A DNA stretch of 64,000 nucleotides from Komagataeibacter xylinus NBRC 15237 (lineage in GTDB: Bacteria; Pseudomonadota; Alphaproteobacteria; Acetobacterales; Acetobacteraceae). The first letter of the stretch is position 1; the number at the start of each line of letters is the position of its first letter. Made by a program: the position numbers and the translations under genes. Below the pieces are notes generated by a model. The model was not told the origin of the DNA. It did no database searches and saw only the letters and a program-made list of their open reading frames with translations. Positions 35,339 to 44,296 of the stretch are shown in pieces. The stretch covers positions 1 through 64,000 of the forward strand of contig NZ_BCTP01000015.1 of the NCBI RefSeq assembly GCF_001571345.1, written 5' to 3'.

Positions 35339-35961
35339 TTTATGGCTATGCACGTGTCAGCACCAGAGACCAGTCGACTGATATGCAGGTCAGTCGATTG
35401 CTGGAAGCCGGGATTCCAAAAGAAAGAATTTTTATGGATGTCATTTCCGGTGCAACAGAAGACAGGCCACAGTTAAACAGTTTGCTGTCTCTGTTAAACA
35501 AGGGGGATGTTCTGACAGTCTGGAAGGTGGACAGGCTTGGAAGAAGGACAGCCCATCTCGCACGATTGCTGGAAGAATTTGACCAGAAAGGAATAACAGT
35601 AAGAAGTCTGACAGAGGGGGTTGATACGTCAGACAGGTCAAGCCGTGTCAGTTATCTGCTGATGTCTGTCATTGCTCAAAATGAACGTGAGACGATTAAT
35701 GAACGCATCAGAAGTGGCATAGACCATGCCCAGAAATATGGAACGAAAACAGGTCGTCCCATAGGAAGACCCAAAGCCAGTTCTGCAAAGGTGCAACATG
35801 CTCTGGACCTTTTAGCATCAGGGAAAAGCTACAGACATGCCTCTTCCATTGCGGGTGTCTCTTTAGCCACATTGGTCAGACGTGTTCAGGCTATGCAACA
35901 GAAAAACCAGTTCACACGCCAGACCAGTATTTTTGAGACACTGAAGCAGAAAGCCTCCTGA
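35335..35961 (+). CDS. Serine recombinase (resolvase/invertase family)
   Basis: 208 residues. The catalytic domain shows IYGYARVSTRDQSTDMQ with the nucleophilic Ser, DRPQLNSLLSLLNKGDVLTVWKVDRLGRRT, and the long E-helix region; a C-terminal helix-turn-helix (GKSYRHASSIAGVSLATLVRRV) binds DNA. Such enzymes resolve plasmid dimers or invert segments. Position near the right end of the element, coupled to the preceding gene. It probably served multimer resolution in the circular form. Confidence 0.93.
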   Translation: MIYGYARVSTRDQSTDMQVSRLLEAGIPKERIFMDVISGATEDRPQLNSLLSLLNKGDVLTVWKVDRLGRRTAHLARLLEEFDQKGITVRSLTEGVDTSDRSSRVSYLLMSVIAQNERETINERIRSGIDHAQKYGTKTGRPIGRPKASSAKVQHALDLLASGKSYRHASSIAGVSLATLVRRVQAMQQKNQFTRQTSIFETLKQKAS

Positions 35962-35977
35962 CAGAAAGGTCTTGATT

Positions 35978-35998
35978 TTCTACGAAGGTCTTCTACAA
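35978..35998 (+). promoter_or_regulatory. Candidate integrase arm-binding repeats (right)
   Basis: TTCTACGAA at 35978 and TTCTACAAT at 35991, again 13 bp apart, as in the left pair at 22225-22246. It lies about 75 bp inside attR. Confidence 0.45.
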
Positions 35999-36053
35999 TT
36001 TCCTTCACGTCAGGATTATAAAAGTCTTTAATATCAGCATGTTATTTAGGCGA

Positions 36054-36084
36054 CTGCGGGATTCTTGACTTTCGAGTCCCGCAG
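36054..36084. repeat. Inverted repeat across attR
   Basis: CTGCGGGA (36054-36061) and TCCCGCAG (36077-36084) form a perfect 8-bp inverted pair spanning the left edge of the attR core; typical of paired core-type integrase sites. Confidence 0.5.
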
Positions 36085-36093
36085 TTCGCACCA
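36071..36093 (+). repeat. attR core (23-bp direct repeat)
   Basis: Identical to 22143-22165. Beyond the core, the next 60 bp on each side still resemble each other (TGATTTAAT, ATGGTCTT, AACCATA, AAGCCGAA), though with many differences. Confidence 0.85.
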
Positions 36094-36682
36094 ATATAAT
36101 GCATTGATTTAATAAAATTTCATGGTCTTACCGTAACCATATAAAGCCGAAGCCGGTAAATGTATAATTTCTGTCTGCACGACTTTATAGAAATACTTAT
36201 TACTTGAATTTAGATACTGTTTAAAAAAATAATTTATAAAAAAATAATAAAAGTTTTTAAGTTCTTTTGTTTTTCAAAAATTCAGCACACTTCAAAGCTT
36301 TTTGAAAAAAGCTTCACCAAAAACTTTCTTATGATTGCTGAATGTTTTCTGAGCTAACTTTTGAAACAGTCTTTCAGATATATGGGCGTATCGCTTCCTC
36401 ATAACACCTTACGTTTCCGAGGCTCCAGACTCATAATCAGAACATGACCGTAGTTTCAACACAGATGGCGGCGCAGAAAGCAGTCAAGCATCTGTCATAC
36501 CGGGTTGTAACACGTCCCTGTCCTTCTGCCTGGCAAACCGAATTTCAATGCGATTTCAGCATCTGCAAGACAGGTTGCATTCGTGAGAACCCGCCTCGAA
36601 AACACGGCGTGGTGTGCTACCTCCATAACATGAAAAAGACCCTACTGGCTGGGACGGGCGGCGGCGGGAAGGCGTTTGCCTG
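36094..36682. other. Non-coding region between attR and pglX
   Basis: About 590 bp. The first half is AT-rich and contains an attR-flank similar to the left end and a repeat copy (36249-36328). The second half returns to host-like GC. A 79-codon frame ending at 36683 has no ribosome site or recognisable feature. It may be scar sequence of lost genes. Confidence 0.45.
36249..36328 (-). repeat. Intergenic repeat, copy 5 (degenerate)
   Basis: Reverse orientation. Right hairpin AAGCTTTTTGAAAAAAGCTT and outer arms AAAGTTTTT/AAAAACTTT are intact; the GCCGCC hairpin is replaced by an AT-rich remnant. Confidence 0.65.
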
Positions 36683-39600
36683 ATGGATGTCAACGCGCTC
36701 AGACGCTTCGCCCGGACCTCACGCCTGTGGATGATCGATCAGGTCACGACCCAACTCGACAGGGTGCTTGCCGATGAAACCGGCGCGCACGCCGGTGCGA
36801 TCACAGCGCTGAAGGCCGCCACTGAACGCAACCGCGAGGCGGTTATTGAACAGGCAGCCTGCACCTGGTTCAACCGCTTCACGGCGCTGCGCTTCATGGA
36901 TGTGACGGGCCTGACCACCCTGCATGTCATGCACGAAGCCGCCCATGACGGGCAGGAGGAAGCCTGCCGGCAGCGCATACTCCAGACCTGCCATGACTGG
37001 CACGGCCGCATGCCCTTCCTGTTTGCAAAGACCGGGGATGACACCGATCTCCTCATGCCTGCTGACCTGCTCGCGCCCGATGGCTTTCTTGCCCGCCTGC
37101 GCACGGTACTGACCGAGGCGGCCTGCCAGCATGTCGAGGTCATCGGGTGGCTGTACCAGTTCTATATCTCGGCAAAAAAAGATGCGGTCTTTGCCGGGCT
37201 GAAACAAAACATCCGGATCGCGCCCGAGCATATTCCCGCGGCAACGCAGCTTTTCACCCCGCACTGGATCGTGCGTTACCTCGTGGAAAATTCGCTGGGG
37301 CGGCTATGGCTGCGCAATCATCCGCAGTCGAAACTGGCGGCGAAGATGGCGTATTACATTGCGCCTACCACACCTGAAGCGGACTTCGCGCAAGTGGACC
37401 GCCCCGAGGATCTGCGCCTGTGCGATCCCGCCTGTGGCGCAGGCCATATGCTGACTTACAGCTTTGACCTGCTGTATGAAATCTATGCCGAGGCAGGCTA
37501 CGCCCCGCAGCATATCCCCGGCCTGATCCTGACGCATAACCTGACCGGACTCGAGATCGACGCGCAGGCGGCAGCCCTCGCGGCCTTCGCCGTGTTGATG
37601 AAGGCGGCGGCACGTCTGGGGCGGCAGTTGTTCCTGCGCCTGCAGGCACGGCCTGATATCGTCGTGCTGCGCAATGTCGCCTTTACGGCCGCCGAGATGA
37701 CGGAAATCGCTGCCGTGGCCGGGCATGATCTGTTCACGCCCGGCCTGCGCACACTGCTGGGGCAGTTCGAACAGGCACGCAACCTGGGTGCGCTGATCGT
37801 GCCCGCGCAATGCGACATGCCCGGCGCACGCCGCCGCCTTGCGGCATATAAGGGCGGTGCTGAGCCGCGCGTGGCGGATGTACTGGCCCGTGCCCTGTCC
37901 GCGCTGCGCATGGCCGAAGTACTTGCCCCCCGCTACCACATCGCGGTGGCCAATCCGCCCTATATGGGGGCGAAAGGCATGAACGCGGCACTGGCCGCCT
38001 TCATCAAGGCCAACCATCCCCATAGCCGGTCCGATCTTTTTGCCGTGTTCATGGAGCGCGCGCTGGGCCTGACCGTGCGGCACGGGCTGATGGCCATGAT
38101 TACCATGCAGTCATGGATGTTCCTCACCTCCTATGAAAAACTGCGCGCCCGGCTGCTGGCCGAAACCACGATCCTGTCCATGGCGCATCTGGGCGAGCGG
38201 GCATTTGACAGCATCGCCGGTGCCGTGGTTTCCACCACGGCATTCGTGATCGGGAATACCCGTGATGCGCAGCACGAAGGCACGTTCATCCGCCTTGTCG
38301 AGGGCGCATCGGAGGCTGAAAAGAACGCCCGGTTGCGCGAGGCCATCCATCACCCGGAATGCGGGTGGCGCCATCAGGCTTCAGCGAAAGATTTCAGACA
38401 TGTGCCGGGCCAGCCGATTGCGTACTGGCTATCGGACTCCCTAAGGCAGTGCTTTGTCCGCTTTCCATTGGTCGGGGCATCGGCCGCCGCCGTATGCGGC
38501 ATGACCACGGGCGAGAATGCACGCTTTGTCCGGGCATAGCATGAAGTGGACCGCAGCCGGCTCAGAACGGATGCGGCCTCCCCTGCCGCAGCCCGGCAGT
38601 CGGGCTGCACATGGTTCCCCTATGCCAAGGGCGGCGAATTCCGCAAATGGTACGGCAATGCGGATTACGTGGTGAACTGGCACGATGATGGCCGCGACAT
38701 CGTAGCCTCGGGCCGGGCCTATCCGCGCGCAAGGCAACGGTATTTCCGCCCCTCGGTCAGTTGGTCTTTCCTGTCATCAGCCTATTTTGGCGTGCGCCAG
38801 CAACCGCCGGGTTTCATCTTTGACATGGCAGGCTGCTCCCTGTTCCCTGACGCACCTGACCAGATCAGCCTCTATACGGGTGCCCTATGCGCAAAAACGG
38901 CCAGCCTGTTTCTTCAGGTCCTGAATCCGACCCTGAATTTTCAGGTCAATAACGTCGCCTCCATCCCGCTGCCCGCACAGATCGACGTCAAGGCCATACA
39001 GGCCATCGTGCAGGCCGCCGTGCAGATTGGCAAATGCGACTGGGACGGGCACGAAACATCATGGGACTTCACCACCCTGCCGCTGCTTTCAGCCGCCTGC
39101 CCGGGCGATACCCTCGCCCGCGCCTATACCCGCCTGCGCGCGCGCTGGCAGGGCATGACGGACACCATGCAGCGCCTGGAGGAAGACAATAACCGCCTCT
39201 TCATCAACGCCTATGGATTGCATAATGAACTGACACCCGATGTGCCGGTCAGGGAGATCACGCTCACCTGCAATCCTGCCTATCGCTACGGCCCCCGGGC
39301 GCATGATGGCGAAGCCCGCCTGCGCGCGGATACGGTGGCCGAATTGCTGCACTACGCCGTGGGCTGCCTGTTCGGGCGCTACAGCCTTGATGCCCCCGGC
39401 CTCATCCTTGCCCGGCAGGGCGCGGGGCCTGAGGCGTATTTCGCCCGCGTGCCCCACCCCCGCCTTGCCCCCGTGCGTGACAACGTCATTCCCGTGCTGG
39501 AGGAAGACGGGTTAGGCGATGATATCGTAACCGCCGTTTGCCAATTCCTGCGCGTGAGCTTTGGCGCGGCGCAGTTTGAGGAAAACCTTGCCTTCATTGA

Positions 39601-40048
39601 ACGCGTGCTCGGCAAGGACCTGCGCCGATGGTTCAGCAGGGATTTCTTTGATGACCATGTGAAACGCTACAGGAAGCGCCCTGTTTACTGGATGTTTTCC
39701 AGCCCCGATGGGCACTTCAACGCACTGGTCTACATGCACCGCTACCACCAGGACACCGTCTCCACCGTGCTGGCGTCGCTGCGCAAGTTCATTGCACGGC
39801 TGGAGCACGAACAGGCCCGGCTGCGCAAACAGGCCAATGATGCAGGCACGCCGCCCGGTCAGCGCATCAGGGCGCAAAAGGAAAGCCGGGCGGTAGCAGC
39901 GCGGATCGAAGCCCTGCGCGCATGGGCGGATGGCGTGCTCCATCCGCTGGCGCAGCAGGGGATCGCCCTTGACCTGGATGAGGGCGTCAGGCGCAATTAC
40001 CGGCTTTTTGCCGGGGCGCTGAAACCGATCAGGGGCGTGCCTGACTGA
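36683..40048 (+). pseudogene. pglX: BREX-type adenine methyltransferase pglX, broken by amber codon
   Basis: One continuous frame of 1122 codons interrupted by a single TAG at 38537-38539. The 618-residue upper part has the PglX start (MDVNALRRFARTSRLW), motif I DPACGAGHMLTYSFDLLYEIY and catalytic NPPYMG. The 500-residue lower part (from a GTG at 38546 in the same frame) holds the target-recognition and C-terminal regions. The residues around the stop read FVRA-stop-HEVDRS, where a Trp codon (TGG) fits. PglX methylates host DNA in BREX phage defence. No other brx/pgl genes are in the window, so it is an orphan. Confidence 0.85.
38537..38539 (+). other. In-frame amber stop within pglX
   Basis: TAG in the place of a probable TGG (Trp) codon. 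Frame and similarity continue unchanged on both sides, so this is a point nonsense change, not a frameshift. It would stop translation after about 55 percent of the protein, beyond the catalytic motifs but before target recognition. Confidence 0.8.
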
Positions 40049-40063
40049 CTTCACCCAGAACTT

Positions 40064-42607
40064 TTACAGGCGTGAATCCACCGGCTCACTCTCCATGGCC
40101 TGCACGCCAAACACGCACTGGTGCACCTGCGACAGGGGCGCATGCGCCACGAACCGGCGCAGGGCCTCCAGCCCCAGCGCGAATTCGCGAATGGCCATGG
40201 AGCGTTTCTGGCCCAGGTTGCGCTTTTTCAGCCGCACGAGATGCTCGGGGCGGTCATAATCAGGGCCATAGATAATACGCAGGTAATCGCGCCCCCGGCA
40301 CTTGATGGCGGGCTGGATCAGGCCACGCCTGCCCCGTGCCAGGAAATCCAGCGGCTTGACCACCATCCCTTCGCCGCCCGCTTCAGTCAGGTCCTCCCAC
40401 CACGCAATGGCGGCGGCGCACTGTTCGGGGTCGTTAAGGTCAACAAGCCGGTGGCGCGTGGCCATGACCAGCGGGCCGCCTGCTTCGGCCAGCCTGTGGG
40501 CGCGCTGCATGTGCCATGCATGGTCACGGTCGGCATGCACATGCCCCTCCGATGCCAGCAGGTGGAACGGCGCGATCCTGACGCTGGCCAGCCCCTCAAA
40601 CGGGGTGACGTAGCGGTTATAGGCATCGCGGTAGCGAAAGGCATCCTCCAGCCGCACGGCAGTCGTGGCCTGCAGGTCATCCACCGCCACGCCGCGCGCG
40701 CGTGCTGCCGCCAGCGCCTGTTCCGCGGCGGACAGGCTGGCAATGGCGGCAGCCCCCACCGGGGCGAACTGCGCATGCACCAGCCCTGCTGCCTTCATGT
40801 TCCACGGCATGGCCTCGACATCCCACAGCACCCAGTCGGTTGCCAGATCATCCCACAGGCCGGCGGTGGTCATGGCGGCATCCATCTGGTGCAGCACGGC
40901 GGCCTCGATGGCTGGGTCATCAAACAGGCGGCGGCCGGTGCGGGTGACCACGATGCCGCGCGCGCCGTCGCTTACGCCAAAACGGCGGGCCGCAACATCA
41001 GGGTTGCGCGCCAGCACCACCAGCGCGCGCGAGCCCATGTGTTTTTCCTCCACCATCACCGAGCCCACACCGTTCTTGCGGTAATAGGCCAGCGCCTCCT
41101 CCGGGCGTTCCAGCCAGCCTTCCATGGCGCTGGTCTCGGGGGGCGACATGGTGGGCGGCAGGTGAATGAGCCAGCGCGGATCAACCGCAAAGCGGCTCAT
41201 GACCTCCAGCGCGGCGGCGGCGTTGTCGGGCGCGATGACGATGGTGCCGAGATCATGCGTTTTGACCGCCTGCCGGCCCAGCACATCGGCCACGTCGGGC
41301 ATGGTGGCAGGGGGCTGGGCCTCGGGCGTGGCGGGGCCGCCAAGCGGGCGCAGCGGCTCGGCATAGGTCTCGCGCGCCTGCACGGCCACGAGTTCCATCT
41401 CCGGGTAGCGCAGGGCGGTCAGCCTGCCGCCAAAGCAGCAGCCGGTATCGATGCACAGCGTGCCGTTATGCCACTGCGCTTCCATAACCGGGGTGTGGCC
41501 ATACACCACCTTGGCCTGCCCCCTGTAGTCGGCTGCCCAGTCATAGCGCACGGGCAGGCCGAAACTGTCGATCTCGCCCGTGGTCTCGCCATACATGCAA
41601 AAGGCCCGCACAGCACCCGAGGCGCGGCCCTGCATGTCCTCCCTGATGCCCGCATGGGCCACGACCAGCCGGCCTTCATCAAGCACGTAATGGCTGATCA
41701 GCCCATCAAGCCACGGGCGCAGACTGGCCACGAAGGCGGGCGGTTCGGCCTCGAGCTGTTCTATGGTCTCGGCCAGGCCATGGGTGCGCTTGACCGCCTT
41801 GCCCGACAGGTAGCGCTTGAGCTTGTCATCATGGTTGCCCACCACCGCCAGCGCGTGGCCCGCCTCGACCATGGCGCGCACGATGCGCAGCACATCGGGC
41901 GTGTTGGGACCACGATCGACCAGATCGCCCACAAAAACCGCGCGGCGGCCCGCAGGCGGCGTGACCTGCACCGCCTTGTCCTGCCAGGTTATGGTGTAGC
42001 CGAGCTTTTGCAGCAGGTCCTGCAGTTCATCAGCACAGCCATGCACGTCACCGATGATGTCAAACGGGCCTCTGTCCTCACGCCGGTCGGTCCACAGGCG
42101 GGTGCGGGTGAGGGTTACGGCATCGACCTCCGCCGCCGTGTGCAGCACATGGGTGTAGCGTATGCCCTCGCTGCGCATGCCACGCAGGCCGCGATGGAGG
42201 TCGCGCATCTGGCGGCTCACCACGCCTGCGTTGATGGCCCGGTCCGCGCGGCCTGCGTTACGCGCCACGGCCACGGCCTCGGGCAGGTCGAACACGATCG
42301 CCACCACCAGCGCATGCGCCTCACGCGCCAGGGCCACCAGGCTCTTGCGCGCGGCAGGCTGCACGTTGGTGGCGTCAATGACCGTAAGGCGGCGGTTCCT
42401 GAGCCGGGTGCGCGCAAGCGCATGCAGCATGGCGAAGGCATCGGGCGTTGCGGCCTGATCGCTTTCATCATCACAGACCCAGCCCCGCATCGCATCCGAT
42501 GAAATGACTTCCGTGGGCCTGAAATGGCGCGCGGCAAAACTCGACTTGCCCGTGCCCGAGGCGCCGACCAGCAGGACCAGCGCGAATTCCGGTATATCGA
42601 TCTTCAT
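40064..42607 (-). CDS. pnkp: Polynucleotide kinase-phosphatase-ligase (bacterial Pnkp)
   Basis: 847-residue three-domain RNA repair enzyme. The N-terminal kinase has a P-loop GASGTGKSSFA at 15-25. The central binuclear metallophosphoesterase has GDVHGC, GDLVDRGP and GNHD at about 190-260 (2',3'-phosphatase). The C-terminal adenylyltransferase/ligase domain has EEKHMGSRA (Lys nucleophile), EGMVVKP and QPAIKCRGRDYLRI. With Hen1 it repairs tRNAs cut by ribotoxins, sealing and 2'-O-methylating the ends. Start overlaps the hen1 stop (ATGA), so both are made together. Confidence 0.94.
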   Translation of the reverse strand: MKIDIPEFALVLLVGASGTGKSSFAARHFRPTEVISSDAMRGWVCDDESDQAATPDAFAMLHALARTRLRNRRLTVIDATNVQPAARKSLVALAREAHALVVAIVFDLPEAVAVARNAGRADRAINAGVVSRQMRDLHRGLRGMRSEGIRYTHVLHTAAEVDAVTLTRTRLWTDRREDRGPFDIIGDVHGCADELQDLLQKLGYTITWQDKAVQVTPPAGRRAVFVGDLVDRGPNTPDVLRIVRAMVEAGHALAVVGNHDDKLKRYLSGKAVKRTHGLAETIEQLEAEPPAFVASLRPWLDGLISHYVLDEGRLVVAHAGIREDMQGRASGAVRAFCMYGETTGEIDSFGLPVRYDWAADYRGQAKVVYGHTPVMEAQWHNGTLCIDTGCCFGGRLTALRYPEMELVAVQARETYAEPLRPLGGPATPEAQPPATMPDVADVLGRQAVKTHDLGTIVIAPDNAAAALEVMSRFAVDPRWLIHLPPTMSPPETSAMEGWLERPEEALAYYRKNGVGSVMVEEKHMGSRALVVLARNPDVAARRFGVSDGARGIVVTRTGRRLFDDPAIEAAVLHQMDAAMTTAGLWDDLATDWVLWDVEAMPWNMKAAGLVHAQFAPVGAAAIASLSAAEQALAAARARGVAVDDLQATTAVRLEDAFRYRDAYNRYVTPFEGLASVRIAPFHLLASEGHVHADRDHAWHMQRAHRLAEAGGPLVMATRHRLVDLNDPEQCAAAIAWWEDLTEAGGEGMVVKPLDFLARGRRGLIQPAIKCRGRDYLRIIYGPDYDRPEHLVRLKKRNLGQKRSMAIREFALGLEALRRFVAHAPLSQVHQCVFGVQAMESEPVDSRL

Positions 42608-44007
42608 GACTCGTGTCCTGCCTGCGTAAAGAGCGCCATCTGCGTGGGCGTGCCGTGGGTGGGGTCAACCGGGCCAATGCCCTCGAACGCCACGGTGTAG
42701 CCATAAGCCTGCGCCACATCGCGCGCCCAGCGGCTGAAGGTGGCGCGGTCCCATTCAAAACGGTGGTCGGCATGGCGCATGGCGTGGGCGGGCAGGTTGG
42801 GGAACAGGGCGTTATAGTCCCTGTTCGGCGTGGTCACGATGACAATGCCGGGGCGGGCCTGGCCAAACAGCACCTGCTCGAAGGCGGGCAGGCGCTCGGC
42901 ATCCATATGCTCGATCACTTCAACCACGCAGGCGGCATCAAATCCCTGCATGCGTCTGTCGCGATAGGTCAGCGCGCCCTGCATGACGGTGATGCGCCTG
43001 CGCCTGAGTTCAGGCATGTCATCAAGCCGCAGCCGCTGCGCCGCGCGGGCCAGCACATGCGGGGCGACATCCATGCCCACGATGCGGCTGAACGCGGGCA
43101 CGGCAAGCAGGGCCTGCAAGAGATCGCCCTCGCCACAACCGCAATCGAGCACGCTCTGCGCGTGCAGGCGGCGCAGGGTCTCGACCACGTGGGCGATGCG
43201 GGCATCCTGCAGGCGAAGAGGCGCCTCGATCTGTTTTTCTGGCGTGTCCGGCGCATCGGCATCGGCCGGAGCGGACGCATCGGGCGCGTTCAGTTCCGCC
43301 TGCGCACGCGCCACGAGCGGGCGGAACCCCTTGAGGGCACGGCGGATGATGAGGTTGCGCTCGGGGTGGGCATCAAGCCAGCCAGCCCCCTCACGCAGGA
43401 GCTTTTCCACCTCGTCCTCGCCCACGTAATAATGCTTGCTGTTATCAAGCACCGGCACCAGCAGGAAAAGCTGCCGCAGCAGGGTGGACAGCCGCACCCT
43501 GCCCCTGAGCGTAAAGGCGACATAGGGGCTGTCACCCCATTCCGGGTGGGTGGGGTCGAGTACGATGGGCGTGGTCTCGACCTGATAGCCCAGCGGCGTG
43601 AACAGGCGGGCGGCAAGGTCCGGCGGCCCACGCACCGGCAGCGGGGTGATGGTGACCTCAAGCGGAATATCGCTGTCAGCCAGGTCTTGGCGCATGCGCG
43701 AACGACCGGACAGGGCGGTGCCGAGCAGGCGGCGCATGGCGGTCATCAGCAGCGACGAGGCGGCATAGGGCCGGTCATTGACGTAACTGTCCTGCTGGCC
43801 TGTGGCGTGGCCGCGCCCGCGCACAAGGTCGATGGGGTCAACCTCGACCATGATGGCCGCCGTGCAGCGCGCTTCATCCGCCTGCGGATAGAAAAGCGAT
43901 GCCCGCCCCATGGAAAGTTGGAGTTGATGCACGTTATCGGGATGCTTCATGAGGAGAAAACCCAGATCCGTCGCGGGCACATGGGTGGTGGAAAGACTCA
44001 GAAGCAT
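42604..44007 (-). CDS. hen1: 3'-terminal RNA ribose 2'-O-methyltransferase Hen1
   Basis: 467 residues. The N-terminal 250 form the Pnkp-interacting/ligase-activating domain (starting with LSTTHVPATDLGFLLMKHPDNVHQL). The C-terminal methyltransferase has the SAM motif VLDCGCGEGDLLQALL near 290 and the metal-dependent EVIEHMD motif (ExxEH) typical of Hen1. It methylates the 3' end of damaged RNA before sealing, so that the repaired site resists recutting. Start ATG at 44007 has GGAG six bases upstream; a GTG lies one codon earlier. Confidence 0.93.
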   Translation of the reverse strand: MLLSLSTTHVPATDLGFLLMKHPDNVHQLQLSMGRASLFYPQADEARCTAAIMVEVDPIDLVRGRGHATGQQDSYVNDRPYAASSLLMTAMRRLLGTALSGRSRMRQDLADSDIPLEVTITPLPVRGPPDLAARLFTPLGYQVETTPIVLDPTHPEWGDSPYVAFTLRGRVRLSTLLRQLFLLVPVLDNSKHYYVGEDEVEKLLREGAGWLDAHPERNLIIRRALKGFRPLVARAQAELNAPDASAPADADAPDTPEKQIEAPLRLQDARIAHVVETLRRLHAQSVLDCGCGEGDLLQALLAVPAFSRIVGMDVAPHVLARAAQRLRLDDMPELRRRRITVMQGALTYRDRRMQGFDAACVVEVIEHMDAERLPAFEQVLFGQARPGIVIVTTPNRDYNALFPNLPAHAMRHADHRFEWDRATFSRWARDVAQAYGYTVAFEGIGPVDPTHGTPTQMALFTQAGHES

Positions 44008-44114
44008 CACGAACTCCAGTTACGGGCGCGCGCATGCGCAGGAGGACATGATGCCTTTAGCCCCACCGCACGGGCACGATGGGGCCATACTTAATGCAAC
44101 ATTTCATTTCAGGA

Positions 44115-44158
44115 CAGGGGTTTCAGGTATTTACCAGCCATATACCTGATGAAACCTG
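44115..44158. repeat. Imperfect hairpin upstream of hen1
   Basis: CAGGGGTTTCAGGTAT pairs with ATACCTGATGAAACCTG across an 11-base loop. It is about 110 bp upstream of the hen1 start in the promoter region; it may be a regulatory hairpin or an operator. Confidence 0.4.
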
Positions 44159-44227
44159 CCCATTATAAGTATTAAAAACGCATCTTTCCCAAAGCCATTT
44201 CGCACGGCATCAGGCAAAACATACAGA

Positions 44228-44275
44228 CGTTTTTGGTGATGCTTTTTTCCAAAAAGCTTCAGGTAAACGCCACCC
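44228..44275 (+). repeat. Intergenic repeat, copy 6 (truncated)
   Basis: Left arm GTTTTTGG and hairpin 2 with an AAAAAGCTTC arm are present, then ACGCCACCCC where hairpin 3 should begin; the right half is missing. It starts 21 bp beyond the stop of the class II aldolase gene. Confidence 0.55.
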
Positions 44276-44296
44276 CATGCCAGCCCTTTACCGGGT

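Larger units (their letters stand above)
22143..36093. mobile_element. Integrative mobilizable element at tRNA-Leu(TAA)
   Basis: Bounded by a 23-bp direct repeat (22143-22165 and 36071-36093) from the 3' end of the tRNA gene. Its content is visibly AT-richer than both flanks. It carries integrase, defence-type cargo, plasmid primase, mobC/mobA with candidate oriT, two Flp pilins and a serine resolvase, but no type IV secretion genes. It therefore looks like an integrated mobilizable plasmid-like element that would need a helper conjugation system. The three defence genes have the lowest GC and were probably acquired separately. Confidence 0.88.

Noticed and set aside
22143-36093. CRISPR array or prophage
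   Set aside because: No regularly spaced repeats were seen; no capsid, tail, terminase or lysis genes occur in the element, and mob genes point to a plasmid-like origin.
34657-36372. 14-bp inverted pair AGACTGTTTCAAAA (34657-34670 and 36359-36372) as transposon ends
   Set aside because: Several 14-bp inverted matches are expected by chance in 64 kb of this composition, no transposase lies between them, and the pair crosses attR.
36444-36683. 79-codon frame before pglX
   Set aside because: No ribosome site, no family features; it ends inside the pglX ribosome site region. Could be a scar of a lost gene but not supported as coding.
40121-42502. 793-codon frame opposite pnkp
   Set aside because: Very long but antisense to a gene with all three enzymatic domains intact; His/Gly/Arg-rich without motifs.
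36683-44007. A complete BREX system
   Set aside because: Only pglX is present, and it carries a stop codon; no pglZ, brxA, brxB, brxC or brxL is within the window.
42613-44094. 493-codon frame opposite hen1
   Set aside because: Shadow of hen1 with no motif and no ribosome site.
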